Origin: an uncultured Ruminococcus sp.
GTDB lineage: Bacteria; Bacillota; Clostridia; Oscillospirales; Ruminococcaceae
Reading direction: 5' to 3'
NCBI GenBank assembly: GCA_947178195.1
Contig: CAMWXM010000005.1
Coordinates: 1-31,464, forward strand
DNA: 31,464 nt
This document shows, piece by piece, positions 1-8,808 of this stretch; positions within the stretch are counted from its first letter, which is position 1, and the number at the start of each line of letters is the position of its first letter. Below the pieces are notes generated by a model, which was not told where the DNA came from, did not search any database, and saw only the letters and a list, made by a program, of their open reading frames with translations. A program made the position numbers and the translations under genes.

Positions 1-193
1 GTAAAGGCGCTTTTTCCGGCTGCATAGGCTTGACAAGTATATATATACCTAAAAGTGTAACTTCGATAGGTGAGGGTGCGTTTTCCGACTGCCAAAGCTT
101 GACAGGTATAACAATATCTGACGGTGTAACTTCAATAGGTAAAGGCGCTTTTTCCGGCTGCATAGGCTTGACAAGTATATATATACCTAAAAG
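1..193 (+). repeat. Direct repeat of an LRR-coding unit (1-55 and 139-193)
   Basis: Bases 1-55 recur exactly at 139-193, the first mismatch being at 56/194. The offset of 138 is two 69-base LRR units (2 x 23 codons). This shows recent duplication or gene conversion of repeat pairs inside the LRR gene. It is coding sequence, not an independent element. Confidence 0.9.
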
Positions 194-1199
194 CGTAACC
201 TCAATGGGTGATTATGCTTTTTACGGCTGCAATAGTTTAACAAATATAAAGCTGCAGAAGGGCTTAACTTCCATAGGCAATAATGCTTTTGTGGGTTGCA
301 CTGCCTTAAAGAGCGTAACAATACCAGACAGTGTGACCTCAACAGGCAACGCTATATTTTCTGGCTGCAGCGGCTTGACAACTATAAATATTCCCCGCAG
401 CGTAACCTCAATAGGCGACGCCATGTTTTCCGGCTGTACCTCCTTAAAGAGTGTGACAATACCATATGGCGTAACTACAATAGGTGAGAAGGCTTTTTCT
501 GGCTGTACTGCCTTAAAGAATATAACAATACCGGATAGTGTGACTTCAATACCCATTGAAGTGTTTTCTTACTGCAGCAGCCTGACAAATATAAAACTAC
601 CTAAAGGCTTAACCTCAATAGGTGACCATGCATTTTCCTTTTGTTACGAATTAACAAATATAACAATACCGGACAGCGTAACCACAATAGGATATGCGTC
701 GTTTCAAAGATGCGAAAAATTAACAAATCTGAATATACCCGACAATGTAACTGTAATGGACTTCGGCGCATTTGCAAACTGCCGTGGATTAAAAAATGTT
801 ACAATAGGAAGCGAATTAGCTTCAATAAGCGATAGAGCATTTTTCGGCTGTAGAGATTTAAAAAATGTAGTTATATGGGATAATGTGGAGAACATTGACA
901 AAAACACATTTTCTGATTGCGGCGATGTGGCGATTTACTGCCGCGAAAATTCAGCCGCTCATAATTACGCCGTTTCAAACGGAATTAAATTTGTTGCGTT
1001 ATCGTTGACTGAAAAACCGGTGATAGGCGACGCAAACAACGACCAGCAGCTTAATATCAGAGACGCTGCAGCAATTGCTATATCGTGCGCAAAGGGACAG
1101 TATGACAAAATACCAATATGGGCGGACTATAACGGAGATAGAGTTTGCAATATAAGGGACGCAGCGGCAATTGCAATGTATCTTGCGTCAAGGTATTAA
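1..1199 (+). CDS. BspA-type leucine-rich repeat protein with C-terminal dockerin (5' partial)
   Basis: The reading frame is open from base 3, so the gene starts upstream of the window. The first possible start, TTG at 30, lies inside a repeat and is not a real start. About 13 LRR_5 (BspA/TpLRR) repeats of 23 residues follow the pattern xAFxGCxxLxxIxIPxSVTSIG. After a degenerate last repeat comes a dockerin of about 60 residues with two calcium loops, DANNDQQLNIRD and DYNGDRVCNIRD, each with Asp/Asn at loop positions 1, 3, 5 and Asp at 12. Both loops are followed by AAAIA. Dockerins bind cohesins, so the protein is probably exported and held on a scaffoldin or cell-wall cohesin; BspA-type LRRs usually mediate adhesion. 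The signal peptide would lie outside the window. A near-identical paralogue starts 26 bases downstream, probably in the same transcript. Confidence 0.88.
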   Translation, partial: KGAFSGCIGLTSIYIPKSVTSIGEGAFSDCQSLTGITISDGVTSIGKGAFSGCIGLTSIYIPKSVTSMGDYAFYGCNSLTNIKLQKGLTSIGNNAFVGCTALKSVTIPDSVTSTGNAIFSGCSGLTTINIPRSVTSIGDAMFSGCTSLKSVTIPYGVTTIGEKAFSGCTALKNITIPDSVTSIPIEVFSYCSSLTNIKLPKGLTSIGDHAFSFCYELTNITIPDSVTTIGYASFQRCEKLTNLNIPDNVTVMDFGAFANCRGLKNVTIGSELASISDRAFFGCRDLKNVVIWDNVENIDKNTFSDCGDVAIYCRENSAAHNYAVSNGIKFVALSLTEKPVIGDANNDQQLNIRDAAAIAISCAKGQYDKIPIWADYNGDRVCNIRDAAAIAMYLASRY

Positions 1200-1225
1200 A
1201 AAATAAATTATTAAAGGAGAAAAAA

Positions 1226-2473
1226 ATGAAAATTATCAAAAGACTTACAGCTATAATTATGGCATCTGCAATATGCCTGCCGAATATTTTAATGTCGGAA
1301 ATACATACATCTTTGATTGCCGAAGCAGCAGATGAAAACATAATAAAATACGGCGATTATCTTTACTATGAACAAATTGACGAGAATAATGACGGAACAT
1401 ATGATTATATTACAATTCGCGACTGCGATAGCTCTGCAACCAATATCGTAATACCAAAGGAAATTGACGGAATATCCGTAACACAGATAGGTTATGAAGC
1501 ATTTGCTTACTGCCACGAATTAAAAAGCGTAAAACTTCCGGACACTATAAATTACATAGGAGGCAGTGCGTTCTTTGATTGCGAAAAATTACAAAGTATA
1601 AATATCCCCGACAGCGTAAAGCTGTTGGAACGTGGCGTATTTGGTTTGTGCTCCAGCTTAAAAAACATAACTATACCAAACGGCGTGACTTCAATAGGCC
1701 ATGCCGCGTTTGCCAGCTGCTACGGCTTAACGAATATAAATATACCTAAAAGCGTAACTTCAATAGGGGAAGGTGCGTTTTCCGACTGCCGTGAATTAAA
1801 AAGTATAATAATACCGAACAGTGTAACTTCAATAGGCGATAATGCATTTTACGGCTGCACTTTATTAAAGAGTATAAAACTACCGGAGGGTATAACATCA
1901 ATAGGCAACTCTATGTTTTCCGGCTGCAGCAGCTTAAAAAGTATAAATATACCTGAAAGTGTAACTTTAATAGGAAGCAGTGCGTTTGCCGGATGTAATG
2001 GATTAACGAATATAAAAATACCAGACAATGTAACTTTAATAGGCGATAATGCATTTTACGCATGCTACAATTTAACGAACATAAGTTTGCCTGATAGCTT
2101 AACTACGATAGGACCCATGGCGTTCACCGGTTGTAATAGTTTAAAAAATATAGTTATATGGGACAATGTGAAAAATATGGATTATGCATTTTATTTCTGT
2201 GTCTATGTAATAATTTATTGCCGTGAGAATTCAGTCGCACATAATTACGCTGTTGAAACGGACATGAAATATGTATTGACCGATGAAAAACCTGTGATTG
2301 GCGACGCAAACAACGACCAGCAGTTTAATATCAGAGACGCTGCGGCAATTGCTATATTGTGTGCAAAGGGACAGTATGACAAAATACCAATATGGGCTGA
2401 CTATAATGGTGACGGAGTTTGCAATATAAGAGACGCTGCGGCAATTGCAATGTATCTTGCGTCAAGGTATTAA
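1226..2473 (+). CDS. BspA-type leucine-rich repeat protein with signal peptide and dockerin
   Basis: The protein has 415 aa when started at ATG 1226, which has an AAGGAG site 6 bases upstream. An in-frame TTG at 1145 lies inside the preceding gene and is rejected. The N-terminus (MKIIKRLTAIIMASAICLPN) is a typical Sec signal with likely cleavage after AEA near residue 36. About 10 LRR_5 repeats follow, with the same SVTSIG/AFxGC pattern as the upstream gene. The C-terminal dockerin has loops DANNDQQFNIRD and DYNGDGVCNIRD. The last 174 bases align without gaps to the end of the upstream gene; I count 11 mismatches. It is probably secreted, cohesin-bound and involved in adhesion or surface binding; the ligand is unknown. 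Export and the LRR-plus-dockerin architecture are seen directly, the adhesion role is inferred. Confidence 0.92.
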   Translation: MKIIKRLTAIIMASAICLPNILMSEIHTSLIAEAADENIIKYGDYLYYEQIDENNDGTYDYITIRDCDSSATNIVIPKEIDGISVTQIGYEAFAYCHELKSVKLPDTINYIGGSAFFDCEKLQSINIPDSVKLLERGVFGLCSSLKNITIPNGVTSIGHAAFASCYGLTNINIPKSVTSIGEGAFSDCRELKSIIIPNSVTSIGDNAFYGCTLLKSIKLPEGITSIGNSMFSGCSSLKSINIPESVTLIGSSAFAGCNGLTNIKIPDNVTLIGDNAFYACYNLTNISLPDSLTTIGPMAFTGCNSLKNIVIWDNVKNMDYAFYFCVYVIIYCRENSVAHNYAVETDMKYVLTDEKPVIGDANNDQQFNIRDAAAIAILCAKGQYDKIPIWADYNGDGVCNIRDAAAIAMYLASRY

Positions 2474-2493
2474 AAAATCAAATTTTTATATAA

Positions 2494-2528
2494 GGCAACA
2501 CCGCACATAATTGTACGGTGTTGCTTTA
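2494..2528 (+). terminator. Intrinsic terminator after the LRR-dockerin genes
   Basis: A 9-bp perfect stem, GCAACACCG (2495-2503) with CGGTGTTGC (2516-2524), closes a 12-base loop. Only three T follow directly, so termination may be partial, but it separates the LRR genes from addA. Confidence 0.6.
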
Positions 2529-2561
2529 AAATAGTATCATATAAATTCTGAGGTGTAAAAA

Positions 2562-5500
2562 ATGGGATGGACACAACAGCAGCTTGACGCTATAAATGCA
2601 AGAAACCGCTCTATAATAGTATCCGCCGCTGCCGGAAGCGGTAAAACATCGGTTCTTGTAGAAAGGCTTATTAAAATAATTTCAGACAAGGAAAATCAGA
2701 TTCCGGTAGAAAAAATGGTAATAGTGACATTTACAAATGCTGCTGCATCAGAAATGAAGCAGCGGCTTTCGACAGCTCTTATAAAACAGCTTGAAAAAAA
2801 TCCCGGCGACCGCTGGCTTTCAAGACAACAGGCAATGCTTGGAATGGCTTCCATTTCCACGATCCATTCCTTCTGCTTTAATCTGATAAGAGATAACATC
2901 ACCAAAATTTCACTTTCGGCTGATTTTAGAATACTGGATACTCCTGAAGAAAATGTTTATTCGGATACGGTTTTGCATAAGCTTATTGAAGAGCTTTATG
3001 AAAGCTCTCCTGATGAAATGAAGCTTTTATGCGATAATTTCTGCGGAAATAATGACGGACCGCTTTTAAATCTTATTACAGAGCTTCATAATAATATTAC
3101 CTCTATCCCCTTTTATGAAAACTGGATTAAAAATCTTGAAGATAAATATGACAGTAATTTATATATTGATTTTTTAATAGATGATATTAAAAAAAGACTT
3201 CTGAATTGCCGTGAAATAATTGAAAATATGATAAGTCTGGCACAGCAAGCAGATGAAATCAAGGTTTCTGAAACTATAGACGATGATATGTCTATACTTG
3301 TTAAGGCAGAAGAATATTTTTCAAATCAGGATTATAACAAAATGTTTGATTATATCTCCGGCGTTAAATTTAAAAATTTCCCTTCTGCTAAAAAAGATGT
3401 GATTTATCCTGAAGAAAGAGAATATATAAAAGACCTGAGGGAAAAGAGTAAAAAAGTTTTTAAATCTGTTTCAGACTTAAAATCACTATATATATATTCA
3501 GCAGACGATCTTAAAAGGCATAAAAAAATTATGTCAGTCTTGTCGGAAATAATAATCGAGTATGACAAACGGCTGTATGAAATGAAAATCCGAAAAAACG
3601 CTATCGGTTTTGATGACGCTGAACAAATCGTACTGAAGCTCCTTGGAGATATTGACGAAAACGGTACTATTGTTAAAACTAAATCAGGCGATGAAATTTC
3701 AGGAAATTATGAGATCATAATGGTCGATGAATTTCAGGATTCCAATGACCGTCAGGATATGATATTCAGGCTTCTTTCAAAAAACGGCAGTCCATATAAA
3801 TATGGAAGCAATCTGTTTTTTGTGGGAGATGTAAAACAGTCCATCTATCGTTTCAGACAAGCAAATCCTGATAATTTTATTAATGTTGAACAAACCTTTG
3901 TTCCGTATAAGGAAGGCGAAAGTTATAACGCGTCTATAAAGCTTAACCGCAATTTCAGAAGCTCTCCGCAAGTCATTGATTTTGTAAATTACGTATTCAA
4001 AAATATAATGTCCAAAAAAGCAGGCGATATAGATTACAACAAAAAAGAATATTTAATAAACGGAGCACAGTTTTGCAGCGGTCAACGTGATACCCATATT
4101 ATGCTTTTAAATAAATCAGAATGTGAAGAAAACGGCGAAGCTATGTGTATTGCCGCTAAAATAAGCAGTATGATAAGCGAAAAAATCCCTGTAAGCATTG
4201 ATAACGGAAATTCATCAAGACCTTGTGAAATGAAGGATTTCTGCATACTTTTAAGAAACAAGCGTATGAACGGAGTTTATGCGGAATCGCTCAGAAAATA
4301 TGGTCTTGAGGTCAATTGCGAAGATGTTTCGGGATACCTTGATTCAAGAGAAATATCTGTTCTTTTAAACCTTCTGAGAGTTATGGATAATCCTATGTTG
4401 GATATTCCGTTGGCGTCAGTCATGATGTCTCCTATGTTCACATTCAGCGCAGATGAAATTGCAGAGATTCGCCTTATAGATAAAAATGCGAAGCTTTATT
4501 CAAATTTGTGTGCGGTAATAGGAAAAGGTACTGAAAAAGCAATTTTTGATGAAAACAATCTTTTGTTTAAAAAATCACTGCAGCTTTACAATATTATCTG
4601 TGAACTAAGACTTTTTGCATCCTTTAATACTCTTACTGAAATTATTCAGAATATTTATGACAGCACAGATTTTACATCGGTTATACAGATTTATAAGGAT
4701 TCAGACAGAAAAAAAGCAAATCTCCGTATGCTTTTAGAATATGCGAATAAATTTGAATCGGGTCTCGGAGGCGGAATAAGCGGATTTATAAAATATATTG
4801 ACAGAATCATCGAAACAAAAGGCGATTTCCAGAGTGGCAGCTCCGCTTCTTCAATACGCAATGCGGTAACAATAACCACAATGCATAAATCAAAGGGTCT
4901 GGAATTTCCGTTTGTATTTCTTGCTGAAACTGATACGGAATTCAGCACTCTCGACCAGAAAAAGGCATATCAGTTTTCTTCGGATATGGGGATCGGTTTC
5001 AGGCTACAGAATAAGGAAAAATTTGAACGTTTTAAAACTATTGCCTATGAAACCATAAATCAATACAATAAAAATAAAATGCTGGGCGAAGAAATGCGCA
5101 TAATGTATGTGGCTATGACCAGAGCCAAGGAACGCCTTTTTCTGACTTTAGATATATCGGAAAAAACTGCTGGCAAAGCCCGTGAATATAACCGTAACAT
5201 TTACAAAAACAAGGGTATCATGCCTGCTTTAGCCGGCTCTGTGACTTCTATGAGCCAATGGATATTAATGACTCTGATCTCCCAAAGAAAAGCGGCTTAT
5301 TTAAGAGAAATTTTTAAATTGTATGAAACTTATGTAAACAAAGATGATTTTCCATTAAGCTTTGAAATAGTTTCTCCGGAAGAAAAAACAGAAGAAATAT
5401 CAGATGCTATTAGCAAATCGGATATGATATATGACCATACTGTTATCAGTAACCTTCATGATATGTTCGGTTATAAATATGATATATCACTTTCAAATAT

Positions 5501-6104
5501 TAATTCCAAGCTTTCGGTTTCTGATATTTCCAAGCATGACGAATCCCAGCCGCTTATCCTGAAACGTCCCAAATTTGCCGATAATGATGAAATGTCGGCT
5601 GCTGAAAAGGGTACTGCCGTTCATTGCTTTTTACAATTTGCCGATTTTAAAAAACTTGAAGAAAGCTTTGACGTTGAAAAAGAACGACTTGTGAAATACG
5701 GACATATTACGCCGAAACAAAGCAAAGCCGTAAAACAAGAAGATATAGACGCATTTTTGCAGTCGGGTATTTACAAAATGATAAAAAATTCTGTTAATAT
5801 TACTCGTGAAAGAAAATTTCTTATTTCTATTGATGATCTTGAATTGGAAGATGATTTTGGCACATTATATGAAGGAACAGACGGAATGCTCAACGGTATT
5901 ATGGATATGGTCATCGAAAACGAAGATTCTGTCATACTGGTTGACTATAAGACGGATAAGGTAGAAAATCCTGCAGTACTTGCAAAAAAATATAAACAGC
6001 AGCTTCTTTTATATAAAAAGGCTCTTGAAAAAATACAGCCAAAACCGATTGCATCAGCATTGATATATTCTTTTTATAAAAAAACGGAAATAAAGGTTTT
6101 TTGA
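2562..6104 (+). CDS. addA: ATP-dependent helicase/nuclease subunit A (AddA)
   Basis: The protein has 1180 aa, the usual AddA size. AddA is the UvrD-type 3'-5' helicase plus nuclease subunit of AddAB, the Gram-positive counterpart of RecBCD, which resects double-strand breaks for recombination. The N-terminus carries the Q-motif WTQQQLDAI (3-11) and Walker A AAAGSGKT (22-29). Walker B VDEFQD is at 388-393; the helicase motifs TTMHKSKGLEFPF and MYVAMTRAKERL lie in the C-terminal half. The RecB-type nuclease domain ends the protein, with Asp1115 (GIMDMV) and VDYKTD at 1127-1132, then YKQQLLLY. All catalytic residues are present. The start at ATG 2562 follows AGGTG. addB usually lies just upstream of addA but is absent here; the preceding genes are LRR-dockerin genes. 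No clear terminator follows. Confidence 0.96.
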   Translation: MGWTQQQLDAINARNRSIIVSAAAGSGKTSVLVERLIKIISDKENQIPVEKMVIVTFTNAAASEMKQRLSTALIKQLEKNPGDRWLSRQQAMLGMASISTIHSFCFNLIRDNITKISLSADFRILDTPEENVYSDTVLHKLIEELYESSPDEMKLLCDNFCGNNDGPLLNLITELHNNITSIPFYENWIKNLEDKYDSNLYIDFLIDDIKKRLLNCREIIENMISLAQQADEIKVSETIDDDMSILVKAEEYFSNQDYNKMFDYISGVKFKNFPSAKKDVIYPEEREYIKDLREKSKKVFKSVSDLKSLYIYSADDLKRHKKIMSVLSEIIIEYDKRLYEMKIRKNAIGFDDAEQIVLKLLGDIDENGTIVKTKSGDEISGNYEIIMVDEFQDSNDRQDMIFRLLSKNGSPYKYGSNLFFVGDVKQSIYRFRQANPDNFINVEQTFVPYKEGESYNASIKLNRNFRSSPQVIDFVNYVFKNIMSKKAGDIDYNKKEYLINGAQFCSGQRDTHIMLLNKSECEENGEAMCIAAKISSMISEKIPVSIDNGNSSRPCEMKDFCILLRNKRMNGVYAESLRKYGLEVNCEDVSGYLDSREISVLLNLLRVMDNPMLDIPLASVMMSPMFTFSADEIAEIRLIDKNAKLYSNLCAVIGKGTEKAIFDENNLLFKKSLQLYNIICELRLFASFNTLTEIIQNIYDSTDFTSVIQIYKDSDRKKANLRMLLEYANKFESGLGGGISGFIKYIDRIIETKGDFQSGSSASSIRNAVTITTMHKSKGLEFPFVFLAETDTEFSTLDQKKAYQFSSDMGIGFRLQNKEKFERFKTIAYETINQYNKNKMLGEEMRIMYVAMTRAKERLFLTLDISEKTAGKAREYNRNIYKNKGIMPALAGSVTSMSQWILMTLISQRKAAYLREIFKLYETYVNKDDFPLSFEIVSPEEKTEEISDAISKSDMIYDHTVISNLHDMFGYKYDISLSNINSKLSVSDISKHDESQPLILKRPKFADNDEMSAAEKGTAVHCFLQFADFKKLEESFDVEKERLVKYGHITPKQSKAVKQEDIDAFLQSGIYKMIKNSVNITRERKFLISIDDLELEDDFGTLYEGTDGMLNGIMDMVIENEDSVILVDYKTDKVENPAVLAKKYKQQLLLYKKALEKIQPKPIASALIYSFYKKTEIKVF

Positions 6105-6162
6105 GAAATAATAGTATATGCAAACGTAAGGATAAAATTTTTGTGAAATTTATAAAATTTAC

Positions 6163-6191
6163 TGGAATTATGATACAAAATATGGTATAAT
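6163..6191 (+). promoter_or_regulatory. Extended -10 promoter of the yfmF-yfmH-lgt-folD operon
   Basis: A perfect TATAAT (6186-6191) is preceded by TGG, giving a TGn extended -10. The -35 is weak (TGGAAT, 6163-6168, 17-base spacer). Expected transcript start is near 6198, just before a strong hairpin. Confidence 0.7.
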
Positions 6192-6200
6192 ATATAAAAT

Positions 6201-6231
6201 GTCTTTCTCGGCAAATCTCGCTGAGAAAGAC
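6201..6231 (+). promoter_or_regulatory. 5'-terminal mRNA hairpin upstream of yfmF
   Basis: A 12-bp stem with one G-U pair joins GTCTTTCTCGGC (6201-6212) to GCTGAGAAAGAC (6220-6231) around a 7-base loop. There is no T-tract after it (ATTCTAAAAAAGG follows), so it is not a terminator. It would sit at the extreme 5' end of the transcript, where such hairpins usually protect mRNA from decay; it could also be a protein site. Confidence 0.65.
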
Positions 6232-6256
6232 AGATTCTAAAAAAGGAGAATAAAAA

Positions 6257-7513
6257 ATGGCTAATTACCTTAGAAAAATAATTGCCGACGGAGTCGGATA
6301 TTCAACTATCATCGACCCGAAATTCAAAACAAACAGAATTCAAATCACATTTTTGACCGATTTGCTTGAAGAAACAGCCGGAGCAAACGCTCTTGCAGTC
6401 GGCATTATGAGTTCTTCAAATGCAAAGTATAAAAATATAAGCGAAATTACTGCAAAGCTCAATTCGCTTTACGGAGCTTCAATAAGCGTTGATGTCGTAA
6501 AGCAGGGAGATTATCAGAAGCTTACTGTAGGTGTTTCCTCTATCAATAATAGATACGCTCTTGAGGGAGAAGATATAAGCGGAGAAACCCTTTCAATTTT
6601 ACTTGACTGCATCTTTTCGCCAAATGCACAGAATAATGAATTTGCCAAAGAACCCTTTGATTTCAGGAAAAAAGATCTGTTGGATTCCATCGAAGCTGAA
6701 ATAAACAACAAAAGAGGCTATGCGGTTTTACAGAATCAGAAAAAAGCCTTTGCCGGCGAAAACAGTGGAAATTCACATTTCGGTACAAAGGAAACCGCTG
6801 AAAATCTTACCTCTGCCCAGGCATTTGCTTCATATAAAAGATTGCTTTCCGACGCACAGATCGAAATATATTTTGTCGGTTCAGAAGAAAACGACACTAT
6901 CGAGAAAAAAATAAGCGATGCTTTTTCAAAGCTTGACAGAAAAGTCAAAGAAAATAAATTTATAAATTTCAGTCCGTTAAAACAGAATGTATACCGTTTT
7001 GAAGAAAAACTTGACGTAAATCAATGCAAAATGGTTATGGCATTTAAAACTGACTGTACCGACCGACACGCAATGAAGCTGATGAACACTATTTTCGGCG
7101 GAACTCCTTTTTCAAAGCTGTTTTTAAATGTAAGAGAAAAACTCAGTCTTTGCTATTACTGTGCCTCCAATTACAGTATGCTGAAAGGCACACTATTTGT
7201 TGATTGTGGGGTGGAAGAAGAAAATATCAAGAAAGCCGAACAGGAAATTTTAAATCAGCTGGAAGAAATAAAAAAGGGCAATTTCAGCGATGAAGATATA
7301 AAAAATTCTCTTCTGAGTATTGAAAATTCCCTTAAAGGCATCGGAGATACTCCTATGTCATATGTAAACTGGTATTACAGCTGTTTTGTTCAGAATGAAA
7401 TTATTACTCCTGCGCAGGCTCTTGAAAAATACAATGAAATCACAAAAGAACGTATTATTAAGGCGGCAGAATCCATAAAGCTGGATACCGTATACGTTAT
7501 GAAAGGAGAATAA
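6257..7513 (+). CDS. yfmF: M16-fold protein lacking the zinc motif, YfmF-type (EF-P modification-associated)
   Basis: The protein has 418 aa, with the two-halved M16 peptidase fold size and family stretches such as NTIFGGTPFSKLF and VREKLSLCYYC in the second half. It has no HxxEH zinc site, so it should be the non-catalytic partner of the next gene, as in other paired M16 proteins. In Bacillus subtilis the equivalent pair (also spelled ymfF/ymfH) is linked to 5-aminopentanolylation of translation factor EF-P. Start ATG 6257 has an AAAGGAG site. The next gene follows after 5 bases, so the two are probably translationally coupled. Assignment to the family is firm; the EF-P role is transferred from the family name and not shown here. 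Confidence 0.85.
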   Translation: MANYLRKIIADGVGYSTIIDPKFKTNRIQITFLTDLLEETAGANALAVGIMSSSNAKYKNISEITAKLNSLYGASISVDVVKQGDYQKLTVGVSSINNRYALEGEDISGETLSILLDCIFSPNAQNNEFAKEPFDFRKKDLLDSIEAEINNKRGYAVLQNQKKAFAGENSGNSHFGTKETAENLTSAQAFASYKRLLSDAQIEIYFVGSEENDTIEKKISDAFSKLDRKVKENKFINFSPLKQNVYRFEEKLDVNQCKMVMAFKTDCTDRHAMKLMNTIFGGTPFSKLFLNVREKLSLCYYCASNYSMLKGTLFVDCGVEEENIKKAEQEILNQLEEIKKGNFSDEDIKNSLLSIENSLKGIGDTPMSYVNWYYSCFVQNEIITPAQALEKYNEITKERIIKAAESIKLDTVYVMKGE

Positions 7514-7518
7514 TAATT

Positions 7519-8787
7519 ATGGAAATTCAAGAAATATATTGTTCTCAAACAGGAGATAAATGCAATTTTATTAAACATTCCTCAGGACTTAAAATTTATA
7601 TATGCGAAATGAACGGATTCAGTACTACTGAGGCCCTTTTCGGAACAAAATACGGCTCTATCAATACCATGTTCAAAACAGGAAAAGATAAGGATTATAC
7701 GACCGTACCTGAGGGAATTGCTCATTTTTTGGAACACAAGCTTTTTGAAAACGAGGATTGCGATGCATTCGCTTTATATGCCAAGACCGGTGCAAATGCA
7801 AATGCTTATACCTCCTTTGACAGGACCTGCTATCTTTTCAGCTGTTCGGAAAATTATCTGGAATCGTTGAAAATACTTCTGGGATTTGTTCAGAATCCTT
7901 ATTTTACTCAGGAAACTGTGGACAAGGAACAGGGTATTATCGGACAGGAGATAAAAATGTGTAATGATAATCCCGGCTGGAAGGTGCTGTTCAATATGCT
8001 TCAGGGGATGTATCACAATCACCCGGTAGCAATAGATATTGCCGGCACAGTCGAAAGCATCGCTAAAATAGATGCGGAACTGTTATATAAATGCTATAAC
8101 ACATTTTATAATCTTCATAATATGGTACTCGTTATTGCCGGAAATGTTAAAACAGCCGACGTCCTTGAAGTGGCTGACGAATTGCTTAAATCATGCGAAA
8201 ATATCGAGCTTGAAACAGTATTCCCCCATGAACCATATGAAATAGTAAAAAGCGAAGTTTATGAGCATCTTCCTGTTGGTATGCCTATCTTTAATATCGG
8301 TATTAAATGCGCTCCGCTTTCAGGATATGACCGTCTTAAAGCGGATATGGAATGCTATGTTGCGGGCAATGCTATCTCTGACCCGTCAGCGCCGCTTTAC
8401 AAAAAGCTTATTGATGAAAAGCTTATAAATTCTACCTTCGGATTTGAGGTATTTGAGGGTGACGGATTTTTTGCTTTGATTTTCAGCGGAGAATCAAACG
8501 ACCCGAAAAAGGTGCTTTCGTATCTTATCGACGAGATAGAGGGCATCAAGGCTCATGGAATTGATAAAGAGCTTTATAACAGCATAAAAAAATCCACCTA
8601 CGGCGGATTGATAATGGAAAGCAATAACGTTGAAGCGGTTGCTTCAAATCTTATTTCAGCATTTATGTCTGGTGTAGAGCCTTACGACCAGATCAAGGTA
8701 CTTTCCGAAATGACATATGATGATGTACAAAAAACGATTATTGAAAGATTTGATACGAAAAATCTTACTCTTTCGGTTATCGAATAA
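7519..8787 (+). CDS. yfmH: M16 zinc metallopeptidase, YfmH-type (EF-P modification-associated)
   Basis: The protein has 422 aa. The inverted zinc motif HFLEH is at 69-73 (His69, Glu72 catalytic, His73) and the third ligand is Glu144 in GIIGQEIKM, so the active site is complete. The stretch NANAYTSFDRTCYLF is typical of M16 peptidases. It is probably cytoplasmic, since no signal peptide is visible. With the upstream inactive paralogue it should form a heteromeric M16 pair, linked in Bacillus to EF-P 5-aminopentanol modification; the real peptide substrate is unknown. RBS AAAGGAG lies at the end of yfmF. Confidence 0.88.
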   Translation: MEIQEIYCSQTGDKCNFIKHSSGLKIYICEMNGFSTTEALFGTKYGSINTMFKTGKDKDYTTVPEGIAHFLEHKLFENEDCDAFALYAKTGANANAYTSFDRTCYLFSCSENYLESLKILLGFVQNPYFTQETVDKEQGIIGQEIKMCNDNPGWKVLFNMLQGMYHNHPVAIDIAGTVESIAKIDAELLYKCYNTFYNLHNMVLVIAGNVKTADVLEVADELLKSCENIELETVFPHEPYEIVKSEVYEHLPVGMPIFNIGIKCAPLSGYDRLKADMECYVAGNAISDPSAPLYKKLIDEKLINSTFGFEVFEGDGFFALIFSGESNDPKKVLSYLIDEIEGIKAHGIDKELYNSIKKSTYGGLIMESNNVEAVASNLISAFMSGVEPYDQIKVLSEMTYDDVQKTIIERFDTKNLTLSVIE

Positions 8788-8808
8788 AAAATAGGATAGG
8801 AGAAAAAT

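Noticed and set aside
30..32. TTG at 30 as the start of the first LRR protein
   Set aside because: It lies inside a repeat unit and the frame is open to base 3; the gene continues beyond the window edge.
1..200. CRISPR-like direct repeats in the first 200 bases
   Set aside because: The 69-base periodicity is that of 23-codon LRR units in an open coding frame, with no spacers.
6141..6170. Rex-type operator (TTGTGAAAT) upstream of yfmF
   Set aside because: Only one half-site is present; the inverted partner is missing.
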